This document shows, in pieces, positions 1 through 14,085 of a stretch of 64,000 nucleotides of DNA. The position numbers and the translations under genes are program-made. The stretch lies in assembly GCA_907165065.1 (NCBI GenBank), contig OU015528.1, positions 30,712,515 to 30,776,514 of the forward strand. The letters are read 5' to 3'. The DNA is from Caprimulgus europaeus. Taxonomy: Eukaryota; Chordata; Aves; Caprimulgiformes; Caprimulgidae. The notes under the pieces were generated by a model that was not told where the DNA came from, did not search any database, and worked only from the letters and a program-made list of their open reading frames with translations. Within the stretch, counting starts at the first letter, position 1. Every line of letters starts with the position of its first letter.

Positions 1-204
1 ACTGGTTTGTGGGATCCTTCACCAGGAAGGAGAGGCAGGGACACTGTGTTGCATTTATAGAATGTGCTACTAAATTGCTCTTCCTGTTGCCTGACTTGAT
101 CATGGCCGGCTCTTGTTCGTGTCAAGGATCACAACAGTAACCTCATATAACGAAGATACCAGTAACTTGAGTGTGGAAATTTAAAAAGATCTTTTTTTTC
201 CTGA
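1..204. other. Unique intronic sequence
   Basis: No gene, RNA or repeat is recognised here. It precedes the 3' end of the antisense CR1 copy. Confidence 0.6.
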
Positions 205-2660
205 ATATCAATTAGTGCCCATTGCTTCCTGTCCTTTCCCTGAGCATCATTGGGAAGAGTCTGGCTCCATTTTCTCTCTTCTTCTTCCCTGTCCCACATC
301 AGATATTTTTACACATTAAGATTCTCCCTGAGCCTTCTGTTCTCCAGGATGAACAATCCCAGTTCTCTCAGCTTCTCCCTGTATGTCAGATGCTCCAGTG
401 CTTTAATCATCTTTGTGGCCTATTGCTGGACTCGCTCTAGTATGCCCGTTGGACTGGGGAGGCCAGAACTGGACACAGCATTGCAGGCGAGAGCTCACCA
501 GTGCTGAGTAGAGACAAAACCTGCTGGCAATGCCTTCCTAGTGCAACCCAGGAGGCTGTTGGCCTTCTTTGCCACAAAGCCGCATTGCAGACTCATGTTC
601 AGCTTGGTATCCCTCAAGACTTTTTTTTGCCAAGCTGCTTTGCTGAGCCAGTGCTGTGTACTGATGCCCAGAGTTATTCTTTCACAGGACTCCAGGACTC
701 TGTATTTTCCTTTGTTAAGTTTCATGAGGTTCCTGTCTGTCCATTTCTCCGGCCTGCTGAGGACCCTTTGAATAGCAGCACAACCATATTATGTATCAAC
801 TGCTCTTCCCAGTTTTATATCATCTGTAGGCTTGCTGAGGATGGACTCGGACCAATCATCTAGGTCATTAACAAAGATGTTAAATAGTACTGGCCACAGT
901 ATCAGCCCCTGAGGTACACCACTAATGACTGGCCTCCAGCTAGACTTCATACTGCTGGGTCACAGGCCTTTGATATTGACAATTCAACCAGTTTTAAGTC
1001 CACCTCAGTATCTGTGTATCTAGCCCATACTTCTGTCAGTTTTTCCATTAGGATGTCGTAGGGCACAGTAGTGAAAGCCTTACTAAAGTCAAGATAGAAA
1101 ACATCTACTGTTCTTCTCTATTCTGCAAAGTGAATCATCTCATAGTAGAAGGCTATCAGGTTGGTCAAGCCTGATTTTTCTTCCATAAATATATACTGAC
1201 TACTTGAAATCACTTTATTGTCCTTAATATGTTTGGAAATTATTTCCAGAATTACTTGCTTCTTCACCTTCCCTGGGATCAAGGTGAAATTGGCTGAGGT
1301 GTAGTTCCTGGATCTTCCTTCTTTTCCTTCTTGAGGATGAGAGTCACATTTGCTTTTTTCTAGTCCTCAGGAATCTGTCCTGATAGCTCTGACCTTTCAA
1401 AGATAATCAAGAGTGGTCTTGTAATGGCATTAACCAGCTCTCTCAGAATTCATGGGTGCATCCAATCAGGTCTAGTGGACTTACCTATGTTCAGTTTGCA
1501 TAAATGTTCCCTAGACTAATCCTCTTTTACCAAGGGTAAGTCTTGCTTGCTTCTGACTTTCCCACTGGTCTCAGGAACCTGAGACTGCCGAAGGCAAGTC
1601 TTGACCCTAAAGTCCAAAGCGAAGACCGCATTTTCTTTATCCTTTGTCACCATATTCTCTGCTACATTCAGCAGTGGCCCCACATTTTTCCCTAGTCGTC
1701 CTTTTGTTGTTGATACACTACAGAAACCCTTCCTGTTGCCCTTCGTGTCCCTAGTCAGATGCAACAGCAGACAGGCTTTGACTTTCCTAACTTTGTCCTT
1801 GCACACTTGGGCAGTTTCTCTGTATTCTTCCTGGGTCGCATGTCACTGTTTCCATCACTCATATGACTCCTTCTTCTGCTTGAGCTTTGTCAAGAGCCCT
1901 TTTTTCATCCATATAGGCCCCCTGACTCTCGACTTTCTCCTCATCAGAGTGGACCATTCTTGAGCTTGAAGGAAATGATCCTTGAAAATCAAATCAACAA
2001 GCTGTCCTAGATCCTCTTCTCCCCAGGACAGAATCCCATGAGCTGCTAGCAGGTCCTTGAACAGACCAAATTCTGCTCTCCTGAGGTCCGGGGCTATTAT
2101 CCTGCTATTTATCTCATTCCCTCCCTAAGTGATCCTGAACTCCATGTCATGGGCATTGCAGCCATGACTGCTCCAGCCTTCACATTCCTGGCCAGTTTTT
2201 CCTTAATTGTAAGTATGAGGTCCAGCAGAGCATCTCCTCTCGTTGGCTCCTTGATCACTCATGTCAGGAGTTATTATCAGTGTATTCCAGAGACCTCCTG
2301 AATTGCTTGTGCTGTGCTGCCCTTCCAGCAGTTACCAGGATGGTTCGTGTCTCCCATGAAGACTACAGCCTGCAAACGTAAGGCTTCTTCCAGCTGCCTG
2401 AAGGTCTCACAATCTTCCTCCTCCTGATTGACCAGTCTGTAGCAAACACCCACTATAGTGCTGCCTATGTTGATCTGCATACTAATACTGACCCATAAGG
2501 TCCCAGCTGGCTCATCATCCATCCTAAGGCAGAGCTCCATGCATTCCCACTGCTTTCTTGCTTAAGGGGCAACTCCCTGTCCTTCCCAAAAGAACCTATA
2601 TCTTTCCATTGTGTACTTTCTTATTTCTGTGCATACACTTGGGATAGTCCCACTTCAACC
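205..2660 (-). mobile_element. CR1 LINE, long antisense copy with endonuclease and reverse-transcriptase remnants
   Basis: Read on the minus strand this is a decayed CR1-type non-LTR retrotransposon of about 2.45 kb, much longer than the usual 5'-truncated fragments. From its 5' side (right) it shows an endonuclease remnant at about 2277-2540 with SLWVSI-like, VGVCYR and MGDTNHPGNCWKG segments, the last matching the GDFN-type AP-endonuclease motif. At about 2180-2240 there is EPTRGDALLDLILT, the end of that domain. A reverse-transcriptase remnant follows, with GVPQG and [14 protein letters not shown] at about 850-920 and a changed catalytic motif [10 protein letters not shown] at 809-838 (the usual FADD box is altered but the Asp pair at 819-824 remains). 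The 3' region lies at about 205-500. Stops and frameshifts break every frame, so it is not functional. It lies antisense to SRGAP1. Confidence 0.88.
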
Positions 2661-5600
2661 CTGTTCTGTTGATTACAGGGTCTCGTCCACATTTGCTTGT
2701 CATCCTGGTCTGCTGCTTCCTCACTGGATTGTGATTGTATTTTCTCCCCTGTCATTCCAATGCAAAAGCTCTGCTCATCTTCCCCAGAGGTCCTTTTGCT
2801 ACCAATTTTATGTGGGATTTGGATACAGGGATTCTTATTACATGATGGTGGCATTTTGTGCTTAATGAAGTGAAAATACATAGCATGAGCACAGTTAAGA
2901 ACTCTACTGCAAAATGACTTAGTATATTCTTGTACCTTAGTTACTAAAATTTTCCTAGCGATCTCTTGTAGATTTCTACTTCTTCCACCCCTCTGCCTTT
3001 GAGACAAGCAGTGGAAAAAAAAAATGTGAGTAGCTTTTGCTTGAATGTCTGTTTTTGTTTTTAAGAAGCATTTTATTTTGAAATTAAATGCAAATATGTT
3101 TCCATGACTCTAACCAGTTAAAGATTGCATACGTCCTCTAACAGCTGTCTTGAAGCTTGCCTTCAGCCTAAAAGAGGTTTCTGTGCAAAATGGCACTGCT
3201 CACTGTACAGGAGAATAAGGAAGACCCAGGAAGCTTTTCTGATGTCCTTCTGCATCTACTGATTTTAAGGTCTGACAACATTTCCCTTGCTTACCCACCC
3301 AGACACACAAGGGGGTGCAGAGAGAAGAGGTGGCTTACAAATTCAGGGGAACTTAGGAATCAATTGCTGTCATGTCCTGATGGCTTTCTGTGTTGCTTTT
3401 CTGGAGACATTTTGGCATACCAGAGCAGCTCTAACACAAGCTGGCTTCGCTGCCATTGGGTAATTCCCAAAACCACCCTGTCAAGAAAGAATGGAGAAGA
3501 ATGTATTGCTTCTAAAACTCCCTGTGGTTTCTCTTCAAGTCATCTGTGTAGATAAGGAGATTTTGTTTGTTTGTTTGTTTGTTTTCCCTAGCTCCAATTT
3601 AAAATCTGTTCCTCACCTTGATCCAAATAGGATGGAACACGTGGTGAGGATGTGCTGGCAGCAAATGTGTGCTTATGATGGATGGATTTATGGAGCTAAT
3701 TAACTACATGTAATACAGTTTAGATTACATAACTGGAGCAATTGGGAAAATACTCATACATAGCTATTAGTCTGGACTGATACTAAAGATTTTGTGTATT
3801 AACCACTTTGGTTAAGCAGTGATATTCCTCTAAACTTTTTAAACCAATCTTGTACTAAATAATTCTAGGATAAGTTCTGCAGGGTGAAGTTAGGACAAGA
3901 ATGTCCCTAGATCAGTGACACATGCTGACCATAGTCTTTGCAAGAATTCTCTCTGTAAACAACCGGGGGAAAAAAAAAAAGTGCATCTTCTGTCTTAATT
4001 GAACCCTTGAAATTCATGCCTACAAACCAAGTGAAAATGGAAACTTTATACGTCTTGTCAGCAAATTGCAAGCTATCAGTCACAGCTACGGATGAAAGCT
4101 AGCACGACCTACATCTGTCGTGTTGCTACAATGGTGCTGGCATTACAGTTCCATTGTTTAGGTTTAGGGTCAAGCCTGTTGAGACCTCTTTTTATTCATC
4201 TTTGAATGTATCCATTTTCATTAAGTTTTTCAAAGCCACATGAAAGACTCAGCAGGGCAAGACGTGGCGATGTTGAACCTAAGTTAGTCTTGCAGCTATC
4301 GAACTGTCTCATAGTCACAGATGGTCGTTGCGATTGTCCGCACCAGTCTACCACCGGAGCTGCTATTGAAAGGGCACAAAACCGATGGTACAAAGGGATG
4401 CCTTTTTTCCCCGCCAATAAATGGGGCTACTGTTGCTCTGAGCTGGCATTGTCAAAGGTTTTGTGCAGGAGAAGAATGGCTGTTGAAAAACTAGTTTCCA
4501 TGCTGAAAAATGCTACTCTTATTCCTAAACTTAGAGATCTTTCCTTGGGTGAATAACATTGTCTGACTAATATCAGAGTGACATTTTGCAAACTATTTTC
4601 ATTGATTATGTGGGTGATGGCTGTACTGGGAGGTCTAATGCTGACAGCAGTAAATGCAAGCTTGTTAACGTGCTAAACAGGGCATGCTTCTGTTTTGTAA
4701 TTCCATTAGAGGAAAATCTCTTTGGCTCTACACTGTTAAAAACATAGGGGGCATTAACTGCTGTGTTTCTATGTTTAATCCTCAAATGTTAGTGTCCTTC
4801 CATAGACTGGAGGAGCTTGGTCAGTTGTCTCACCAAGTTATGTAGCTTGGTAAACCAAGTACCAAATATCTTACTCTTAACACTATAAAAACGTAAGGTT
4901 TTAGAACTAGTAAGTAAATCTTCCCAATACTCCTTATTGACAATGTGAATATGCTTTTTATTCTGTTCTTAAACAGAACTTCCTTTCCAATATTAACTAC
5001 TGTTTTCCTCCTTTTCTCGTATGTTGGGGTGAAAGCCTCCGCACAAATGACCTGCCTGTTTGTTAGCTGCCTGACGAAGGTTCTGGTGAGATTAAAATAG
5101 TTCTTGCCTGAAGGAACAATAAAAAGCAATAAGCTGATTTCTGTTGTACAGGATCCTTTGTGTCCCTCTGACAGATCAGTTTACCACTGGTGAGGGAGCC
5201 CTTAAAATTCAAGTGACCACAGTGATGAGATGGATGCTTGTTCCTGGATGGGAAATATCAAGCCTCTATGGAGACAAGTTGAATGATTCACCCCATAGCA
5301 TTTAGAATTCATAATTTAATAATTAGAGTGTGGGTTGGTGGGGTTTTTTTAGTTTGGATTGGGTTGGTTTTGTTTTGTTTTTTTTCTTGGCTTTTTTTTG
5401 TCACCCTTATCCCACTGAAGCTGTCTGTTGGTCAGCTTTCTGTGCTGTAGTAGAATTCTTCAGCCCCCCTGAGGCCCTTTGTAATTTCTGAGTGGCCTGT
5501 TGCCCCAGGAATTTAATAGCTCTCCAAGTACATGAATGTATGTTTGTTTGTTTATTTTGTCCCTTCCTCTGGCCTGGGACTCTTCCTACATTAAATGTCT

Positions 5601-8074
5601 TAGCCAGACAGAATAAGTTATAGAAGAGTGTATTTCTACATGTGAGAGGTAATGAACCTGGTAATGTACTTCAACTTGCAGTCACTAGAATTAAAAACTT
5701 TTGTGCCGAAGATGGAATTGAAAAAGAGAAATATTTTGCGTATAAGATGAAAATCATTTGCAGGGGGATGGATCTGACTGTTCCAGAAAGAATCTTCCAA
5801 CTTTCTTCTGCCTGGATTATTCTGTTAACAGTGGAATCTAAAGAATGAAACTTCTTGCCAGGAAAGATATGAATATTGATGATTTTCATTATTCTGAAAG
5901 GAATTTGACACTGACCTAAAGCCAAGTCAGTGGAGCAACTAGTCCTTCTTAATTACTTCAGTCAATGTCCCCTTGCTTTTATGATCATACTTTCTGCTGC
6001 CTTGCTTGGGCTAAGCTCTCGTATTGTTTCTCCCCTTCTGCCTTACAGTATACTACATGCAAAAAATCCCTAAACAAACATAATGTAAATTATTAGATTT
6101 TGTCAATAGTGACTTCCTGGAAGCTGTGTCCTGTTTGGGGGGCAGTTTCTAGGCTGGCAGTTTCCTTTCTCATAGCTAGCCTGCCTTTATTTACCATGAT
6201 GTCAGCATAGCTTGGGCTGTGTATGATTCAGGCAGAAGCTTTTCCCTATTGTTTCTGATGTAACAGGTGCTGGTAGACTAAGCAACAAATGTACTTGAGC
6301 CAAACCGTACAGACTTCATTAATTCAAAGCCTTGTGCAAAAACCAGCAGCCTCTGCAGGCTGTGGACTGCAGAACTCGGGTCTGCAAGGAAGGCGTGCTA
6401 GGGGTGACACCCAGGTGTTGTGAGCCAGAGCCCAGTCCCTCTACAGCAAGGTGGAACTGGCCTGGGCAAGCACTGGGAACAGCCATAGTTGCTTCAGCAG
6501 CCTCTGTGCCAGGCAGTCCTGGCAGCTCCTGCATCTAGATGATATGTGGAAAGGCCCTTCTGACTCCATCGATTCTGTGTTCTGGGACCTTACCAACTAC
6601 AGATAAACAACTCGTCAGTGAACTGGTCAGGCACTGGTCAGGTTTAATTACTAGTTCAAGTAATACTGATAAAGAACTGCTTCAGATTTTCCATAGTCAG
6701 TGTCAGAGCATAAATACCACTTCAGCCCCCCTTTTCAGCTTCAATTTAACTTCATGTCCAGAAAGAAATTAGAGTCTTGCCCTGTCAAATGTACTAGAGT
6801 CAAACAGAGGATCTTATTGACATGTCTGTGAATTGTTACCAACACAAGTACTTGATGAGTTCATTTTGAGGTGCTGTTTTCTGGCTTTGTACATGGAGTC
6901 AAATTTCTAAGGATAATAAATCTAAAGTAAAAACTTTTGAGTATAGTATGATCTGCTGAGGGAGCAGTTCCTGGTACGTTTAGACTGGTTGTACCTTCTT
7001 GGTCTGTTTTCAGATATGGCTGTAAGGCAGATGGAACAGAAAATCCAAAAACACTGTTAAAAGATATAAGGGGCCAGGTGTGATTTGTGTTGTTTTCTTT
7101 TTTTGTTGTTTTGTTTTTAGCCTTATATTACAATCAAAGGAAAGTCTCTCCTATTAGTTATCCCACAGGAGTTAAGGTATTAAATAAAATGTGCTGGCTG
7201 CCTAAATTATATTTAGGTTTGAGGTTTAAGGTAACAGCAGTATCCGGAAAAAATAAGTAGGCTTAAGCTCTGAATGCCTGAAGAGAATCCTTCCTCCTTT
7301 GTGAGGAGTTACTTCTCTACACTTCAGGGCAGAGACAATGTGTTTCTGTCTACACTGCAAAACTCTAACCTCAATTACATTGTCCCAGTGTCATAGGAAT
7401 ACTCTGACCATTACCTACTTAAATGCCCAGAGTGATTTTTATGCATTTCCCTTCTATTCTAGTGTTTTAAAATGTTACTTTTTTATCCTGTGCCACTTCT
7501 TTTAGAATGTATGTGTCAAATCAAGTTTGTGATTCCATATGCAGCAGACTCTACTGCAACTTTTTGTAGATTGTAAAATGACTTCTGGATGTTCACAAAA
7601 CTCAGAACAGTATAGGATTTTTTTACATTACCTGATGATATAGCTGAAAGCATCTCCATCACCTCTAGAGAGGTATCACATTCTATTACAGAATTAAAAC
7701 ATCTGAGAAGTGTTCTGTATGCTAATTGTTACCATTATCATTTCCTTCAAAATGCCTATTTCCAATAACCTAGCCTGCATTATGGCTTTTCTTCAGAAGA
7801 AAAGAGCTTCTACCCCAAGTAATTGCATTTTCCCAGACCATTTTCATAGTATCTAGGAGTCTGAGGGATGTTTTGGCATTCCAGCCTGGCAGGAGGATAC
7901 AAAATCCTAGACATCATCAGCTTGGGGCTGTTGCTAGATGATAGCTTTCAGTGTGAGGACACTTAGGAGTTCATGAACTACTTTTAAGGGGGTCTGCAGC
8001 CAGAAAGCTAGGAGGACAAAACTGGTGATGGTAGGCTTATATTTGCTGTGTATGTACCTCTTCTGGAAAATACT
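2661..8074. other. Intron 1 segment without genes
   Basis: About 5.4 kb of mostly unique AT-rich sequence. It contains a short GTTT repeat at 3561-3585 and T/G-rich low-complexity DNA at about 5330-5400. The 116-codon frame at 4206-4556 and its antisense shadow resemble nothing I know and are within the range expected by chance. Confidence 0.55.
3561..3585. repeat. (GTTT)n microsatellite
   Basis: About six tandem GTTT units are visible, followed by CCC. It is a simple repeat and shows no other structure. Confidence 0.9.
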
Positions 8075-8112
8075 TGTGGAATTACTCGAGTAATTCCACA
8101 CTCGAGTAATTC
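8075..8112. repeat. 26-bp perfect palindrome with an overlapping 13-bp direct repeat
   Basis: Bases 8075-8100 are identical to their own reverse complement, centred on CTCGAG, with 13-bp arms and no spacer. The 13-mer ACTCGAGTAATTC occurs at 8084-8096 and again at 8100-8112, so the right half of the palindrome is partly duplicated 16 bp downstream. It lies just upstream of a CR1 3' end. Function unknown. Confidence 0.95.
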
Positions 8113-8123
8113 ACCGAGTTCCA

Positions 8124-8190
8124 ACTTGGGAGTTGTAACTGGATGATCTTTAAGGTCCCTTCCAACCCAAACCATTCTATGATCCTATGA
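8124..8190 (+). mobile_element. CR1 LINE 3'-end fragment
   Basis: Only the last ~65 bp of a CR1 copy are present: AACTGGATGATCTTTAAGG, then CCTTCCAACCC and a CTATGATCCTATGA tail. It is in sense orientation to SRGAP1 and carries no coding sequence. Confidence 0.88.
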
Positions 8191-11100
8191 ATGGGATTGA
8201 AATGCAGTGCAGGCAGGGTGCTGCATATTGCTTTATGCCTCAGCCTACAGTTTCTTTTAACCACTAGGACCATTTTTCACTGTTCTGTGGTGCTTTCCTT
8301 CTTCCGCATTCACTCCTTTTGCAGCCCATGTCTCAAAGGTGGCTGTTGCTACCCTTTTGCCTGAGGAATGCTGGCAAAGTCTTAATCAGACAGTCTGTGC
8401 CATGAGAGCAAGTGTGCTGCCTCTGTGTCTTACCTGCCAAGAGCGCTGAACTGATGTGTTTGTCTTTCTGTGGTGGCTGGACCTTGCTTACTCTGGCTCT
8501 GCTTGGCTGTGGAAGGGTTAAGTGTCTTAGTTTTAAAGGTCTTCTGTGTTTTGGGGGTGTTAGCTATTGGTTACCAGTTAGATAATTCTGCGTGACAAAC
8601 TGCTGTTACTTTTAAAGCTCCTTTCCCTCCACTCCTTGACTTCCTTTCAAAAATATATTTTTAAAAAAGCAATTTTTTCAGGTACCGCTGCTATTATCAA
8701 TGCAAATCTCCAAGGCATTCTCCTGAGGGAAATTAGCAACACCTTATTCATCGATGTACTTGACGGTAGTCTTGCTGGGTTGGGTTACTGTTGTCGTTTG
8801 GATACTTTGTGTTCTGGTTTAAAGCATTTTATGTTTGCATGATTTATGAGTGGTTTCTATAAGGAAGAAGAACTGGCACTTGCTTTCATTCTTTAAGCAT
8901 ATCATTCCTTTGTAAGTTGCTTATTACATTAAAGACTAATTACAGCTGGAGCTTTACATAAAACTGAGGAGTGGCAAAGAATAAGAGACTTCCAGTAATA
9001 CCTTGATAAGTGGTAATACATTGCACCGGGGGCTACTTCCCAAAGAGGTGGCCAAACCTCCGTGCTTTAAATTCATCTTTTGTCACCTTGGCTCAAGAAA
9101 GAACTCTGTTTCTTTCTCCACCTTGCTGTGTGGTGATGTCTGTCTGAAAGTAGCTGAAGTTTGGTTTTGTAATTTATTTTTTATTTTAGGTGGAGTTTAA
9201 CCTTAAAGCTACTCAGTATATTTTTAAAGAAATATTTTTGTAAAGCATATGATACAAAAATCTCAAAATAAAAACACACAAAGGAACCTCTAACTGCTTG
9301 AGCTGCATATGCTTAAAGTTTATGAAAAGAGGTATTCAGGGACAGGGTGCAGTGTTGTGTCTTGCATCCTCAACACAGCTGCTTAGCAGCGATAAGGAAG
9401 CAATGCTCTATTCATGCTGACCTTGTTTCCAAAGAAGCCTTGTCCTATGAACTACTGAAAATAAGGAAGAATTTCCTGTGACATGCTGCTGGTGTTGGCT
9501 TTTAAAGGGGAGTAGAATGAAATCTCTGAGCACGACACATACTGTATCTAACCACACAGGATTTCCTGTGCTGGAATGGAAGCTTAGTAGAAGCCACGTT
9601 TTTCTCTTCCTCTTAATTCATTCAGAAAAAATAACAGGTCAGCATCATGAATTGATATGGCTGTAGTTGCTGTTAAAAGCTAAAATCAGCAATTGCTAAT
9701 GGATACATTGTGATGCCAAGGGGACTGCAAGGCAAAATTGTTTCTCTCTAACACAATAAAGCTTACATAGGTCCCTGATTACACTGTTAAAGTCTCAGAA
9801 GACAGGAGTTGCACAATTAAAAAAATCCACCTCACTGAAGGTGAGAAAAATAATGCCTATGTTGTATTAGACTTCAGTGTCTTTTGGCAGTACACTTTTT
9901 TCCTCTAATCATAATGAATTAAGCTATTGATGAACTTGTGAAAGAAACAGAACACTTGGATTTTGACTCTAAAGACACTGCTGAAAAAGGTTAAAAATAC
10001 TTATTTTTCCTTAAATTAAAATTTATTTTATAATACTTTAGTTAAATAAAATTCTCAGTGTTTTTTTCTGTCTGCTGCTGAATTGCAACATTATCTTCCT
10101 GGTAGAGTTTCTTTGGATTTGACCAGTAAAATATAACCACTGTGAAATTTGGAGTTATGCAACTTTGATAGGAAAGAGTGCATATTTTTAACCCTGTTTA
10201 AAAAAAATAACAGCTCTGTTTGCAGCAGGTCTTCAGAGAGTGAGCCAACAGCCTGTGCCTTTTCCTCACATCCTGCCTGTGCTTAATGGCAAGTGATCTA
10301 GCCATAATCACGCTGTGCAGTGGGACCATGCAAGCTTGCTTTACTCCACAGCCAAGCTGACCAAACAGCCTCCTGACTGTGCTGTCTTGATGGTGAACCC
10401 AGAGCGTCCTTGGTACTTCTTGACTTAGATTCAGTGCTTTTAAGTCATTAACACATTTTTATTTTTCCTTTGTCCAAACTGTGGTCTGGTATCATCCTGG
10501 AATATTGGTAAGAGTGTGTTTACTGACTCAAGTTGCTTGCATGTACCCTGTGCAAGTATTCTCCCCAGCTACAGCATTCACAGTGGAGAGTGATTAATTA
10601 ATCTATACTTTTCGCTTTTACTCATTTGTACTACTTTAATGCCATCTGGATTTGCTTGGGCTCATGCCCATGCAATTTTTTTTTTTTTGTCTAAGAAGTA
10701 AAAGTTTTGTTACATCTGGAATGGTTCTGCTTCTCTCGAGCAATTCTGAGACATCTGTCTTAACTTTTTCCCCTTTGAAAAAAGGTCTTTATCTTATGGC
10801 ACACCTATAGCACTACTTGTGCTTGCTAGAGTCTCTGTGCTACTTCATTTTATTCCAAAGTATTCATAGCCTGGTCCTGCAGTCCCTCAGTGTCATGAAA
10901 GCCAACAAATGGTATGTGCAAAAGGCCTGGATGGATGGGCTCAACCTGCTTTTTAGCACAGTCCCACTTGACATGTTTTTGTGTTACGCATACCAGTGTA
11001 GCACATCAACTGTTTCTACAGATGTCTGTGCAGTTCAATTTTTACTTAAGTCAGGATTTCCATTTGTATGTTACTGAGGGGATACTTGGATCTTGTATGT

Positions 11101-14085
11101 CTCATTTAATTGATTAAATATTTTAATCTCAGAGCAAAATCATAAAAGGCAAACTATTAAGGAATTTTTGTGTGTGTTTTACATGAGGACTTCCTTCTGT
11201 GCCACTTTACATATATTTTGGTTGTGTATTTATCTTGAAAGAACAGAACAGTACCCTGGAGCCACTACAGACAGATGGGTATATAAACAGTTTGCAGAAG
11301 CAAATAGAACTTGTAGATCAGAACATTTCCACTCAATTGGATGATCTGTTAAATAAGGCAGAATTTAAAGGCACTCCTAAACAAAATGCAGTGGGGTTTT
11401 TCTTCTCTCTCTCTTCCCGCAACCCTTAGCTTCTCCCTGGATAATTCTTTGAACAACCATTCTACTTATTACTGGAACTGGATAGTTAAAGAGGAAATTT
11501 ATTGTTCTTATTTATTTTGAGTTGCATAAAGAAAAAGTAGCATAGCACTTTGATAAATAATAAGCAGAAGGTGCAACTGGTCAGAGATGTTACCAGATTT
11601 GGCTGTCTAGTTAGATTGATGATGTTATTTTGAAGCTATGACATGGAATGAAGTGTTTCCCATGCCTCTTCAGAGAGCTGATGTCTGTCAGGTGCCAAAA
11701 TTTCTTTGGCAAGCTGGAGTCACAAAGTACATGTGGTGTCCCTGGAGAAAAGAAAGTTGTAATATATGTTCAGGGGGGACTGCATAATCTCGTAGACTGC
11801 TTATTTAAAAGAGATGCAAAACTTTCTTCTAGAAATGCTCTGGCTTAGGAGTAGTCATCTTACCAAAGTAATTTGCAGAGTCCACAGCCTGCATCTTTCA
11901 CCTTCTATTTTGGACCAGGCGGAGGGTAGGCTGCAGACCAGAGTTAATCATCACAGATCATGCTGTGGTTCCTTCTGTCCCAGGGAAACTGTTTCCCTTC
12001 GGCTGCCACCAAAATGCTGAGGCTCTCCCATCATGTGCTAGACACGCATCTATGACAGGACTAGATACATGTGCAAGACACTTGCATTTGGGCATATGGT
12101 AGTTACAAGCAACTTCCAGTTGTATGCCCAACTGCGCCTCCTGCCATGGCTGCTGTGTATCTGGGCACAGGAATGCCTGCAAGATATAGAACTTAACACT
12201 TGTTTGTCCAGAAGGTTTTTTCCTAGTGAAAGAATATCTAGAGCACCACTACTCTGGACAAAAAGTTGGAGGTATGCTGGAAAAAGAAAACTGTTGTTAC
12301 ACAAGTGTTCATTTTCTTTCATTATCCTTTATTTGTTGCTATATCAATTAAACAGCTACAGCAATTTTTAAGAACCTTTGAAGAATGGAAGTCACAGAAG
12401 CTATTTAATATCACATTGAATTACTTTTCATATATTGACCTATAGAAGGCTTTCAATGTCTCTGGCCTTGAATTCTTTTTATCGGTCCTTCAGATTCTTG
12501 TTTAGTTTCTTATGTTTAAAATGATAAAGGTACTTACGGCAGTCTCTGGGACTAACAGAATCGGGATTAAGGAGAGGGGGAGGATCCCTGAACAAAACAG
12601 AAACAACCTTGTGGAACTTGTAGGAACTTGAATAGATCTTTGAATTTTGAATTTTACCTGAACTGTTGATATTAAAATACCATTGCATACTGTTATTGTT
12701 AACATGTTAAAGATAGGGTGGAATGTGTATTCTCTATTTTTGAGGAAGACTATGAAACCATAATGACCTTCCTCAAAAATACCTGGCTTTGCTTTGTGAA
12801 TCATATCATAGGAGTTAAATACATGTTCTTGGCACCTGAGAAGGATCTGGTCTTTAGTAAACTATTTTATTCATTCTGCACATTACAGGAGTTTATGAAA
12901 GACTCAGTCTCATAGTTCCCTTCTCTGATGAGGATGCCCTCATCATCAGACAAAAGCCTGTTTGAGGATGAGAGCCTCCTCTTGCCTTCCCTCTGGTAGC
13001 ATTTAGATTTCCATGGAGTCTTGTGTAATCATTAGGGAGTCTGAGCAAAAGGGAGAAAAAACTACTTATTTTTTAAACTCTCACTTTTCAGTGGGAATTT
13101 TCTTACAAGCCTCTTACTGATAAAGAGGGACCTTACCTATTTCTTTTTGTTTGCCGAAGACTAGATGTGACCACGAGACTGCAGTCATTAGTGGAGTCTT
13201 TCTCCTTTTCTCTAAAGACAATGAATCTCTGAACTCAGGCGGTGGGAAGTGAAGCTTCTCCATATAGTCCACATCTCAGTTTTTGGGAGTCTGGCTCTCA
13301 TTTCTTTCAGATAGAAGAACAACTTCAACCTAGACTATGTCATACTTGGCGACCACTCTTCCCAACAGGCTTTTGAATATCATTTTCTTTTGTCTGTCTT
13401 TCTTTCAAGGAAGAGTTAAAGTTTGAATTCTCTCTCAAAGTGAGTGCCTGAGGTGTGTGTATCTCAATGCAGGGAGCTGTTTCTGTGGCTCAGATGTAGC
13501 CTGTGAAGTCCTTTCTGTGTCACAGTGGAAGGCAGAAATCTTCATCCAGGCATCAAGAAGGAGCAGAACTGTATTTGCATGATACTGTGTTGTAGCAAGT
13601 AACCCTTGCTTTGCCTACCCGGTCCACTCCCAAGCGAAAGACTTAAAAAAATAAATGAGAAAAGAAAATATAAAATATTATCTGGGAAGAACAGGTAGAA
13701 GTGTTACCAGGTTGTATCAAGAAACAAACTGCAAAGGTTCCTTCTAACTGACAGTCTCATGTAAACAGAGCACATAAAACCAGGTAATCAAATCAAGACC
13801 CAGTCTGCAAGTGCTTCTATACAAATGTCAAACCCTTATAAGCTAATACAGGTGGATTGGAGTGTCTGGATTTCAGTTAGGATACTTTCACAGTGAATAT
13901 CCCAGAAGTTGCAATATTGGGTTATATGTCAGAATAAGAGTTGGTTACATGGTTAGGGTAATGCCTTTGCGCTTTAAGGAAAGTGAAACTGGATAGTATT
14001 AATAAGCTGAATGTATCAACAAGTGACTCAGTCCATGTGGATAGAAATTCAGTGAATATGTAGAAATGATCCTTTAAATTATCAG
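8191..14085. other. Intron 1 segment without genes
   Basis: About 5.9 kb of unique AT-rich sequence. Short homopolymer T runs occur near 10676. The small open frames here (none above about 100 codons) show no recognisable domain and overlap in several frames, as expected for non-coding DNA. Confidence 0.55.
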
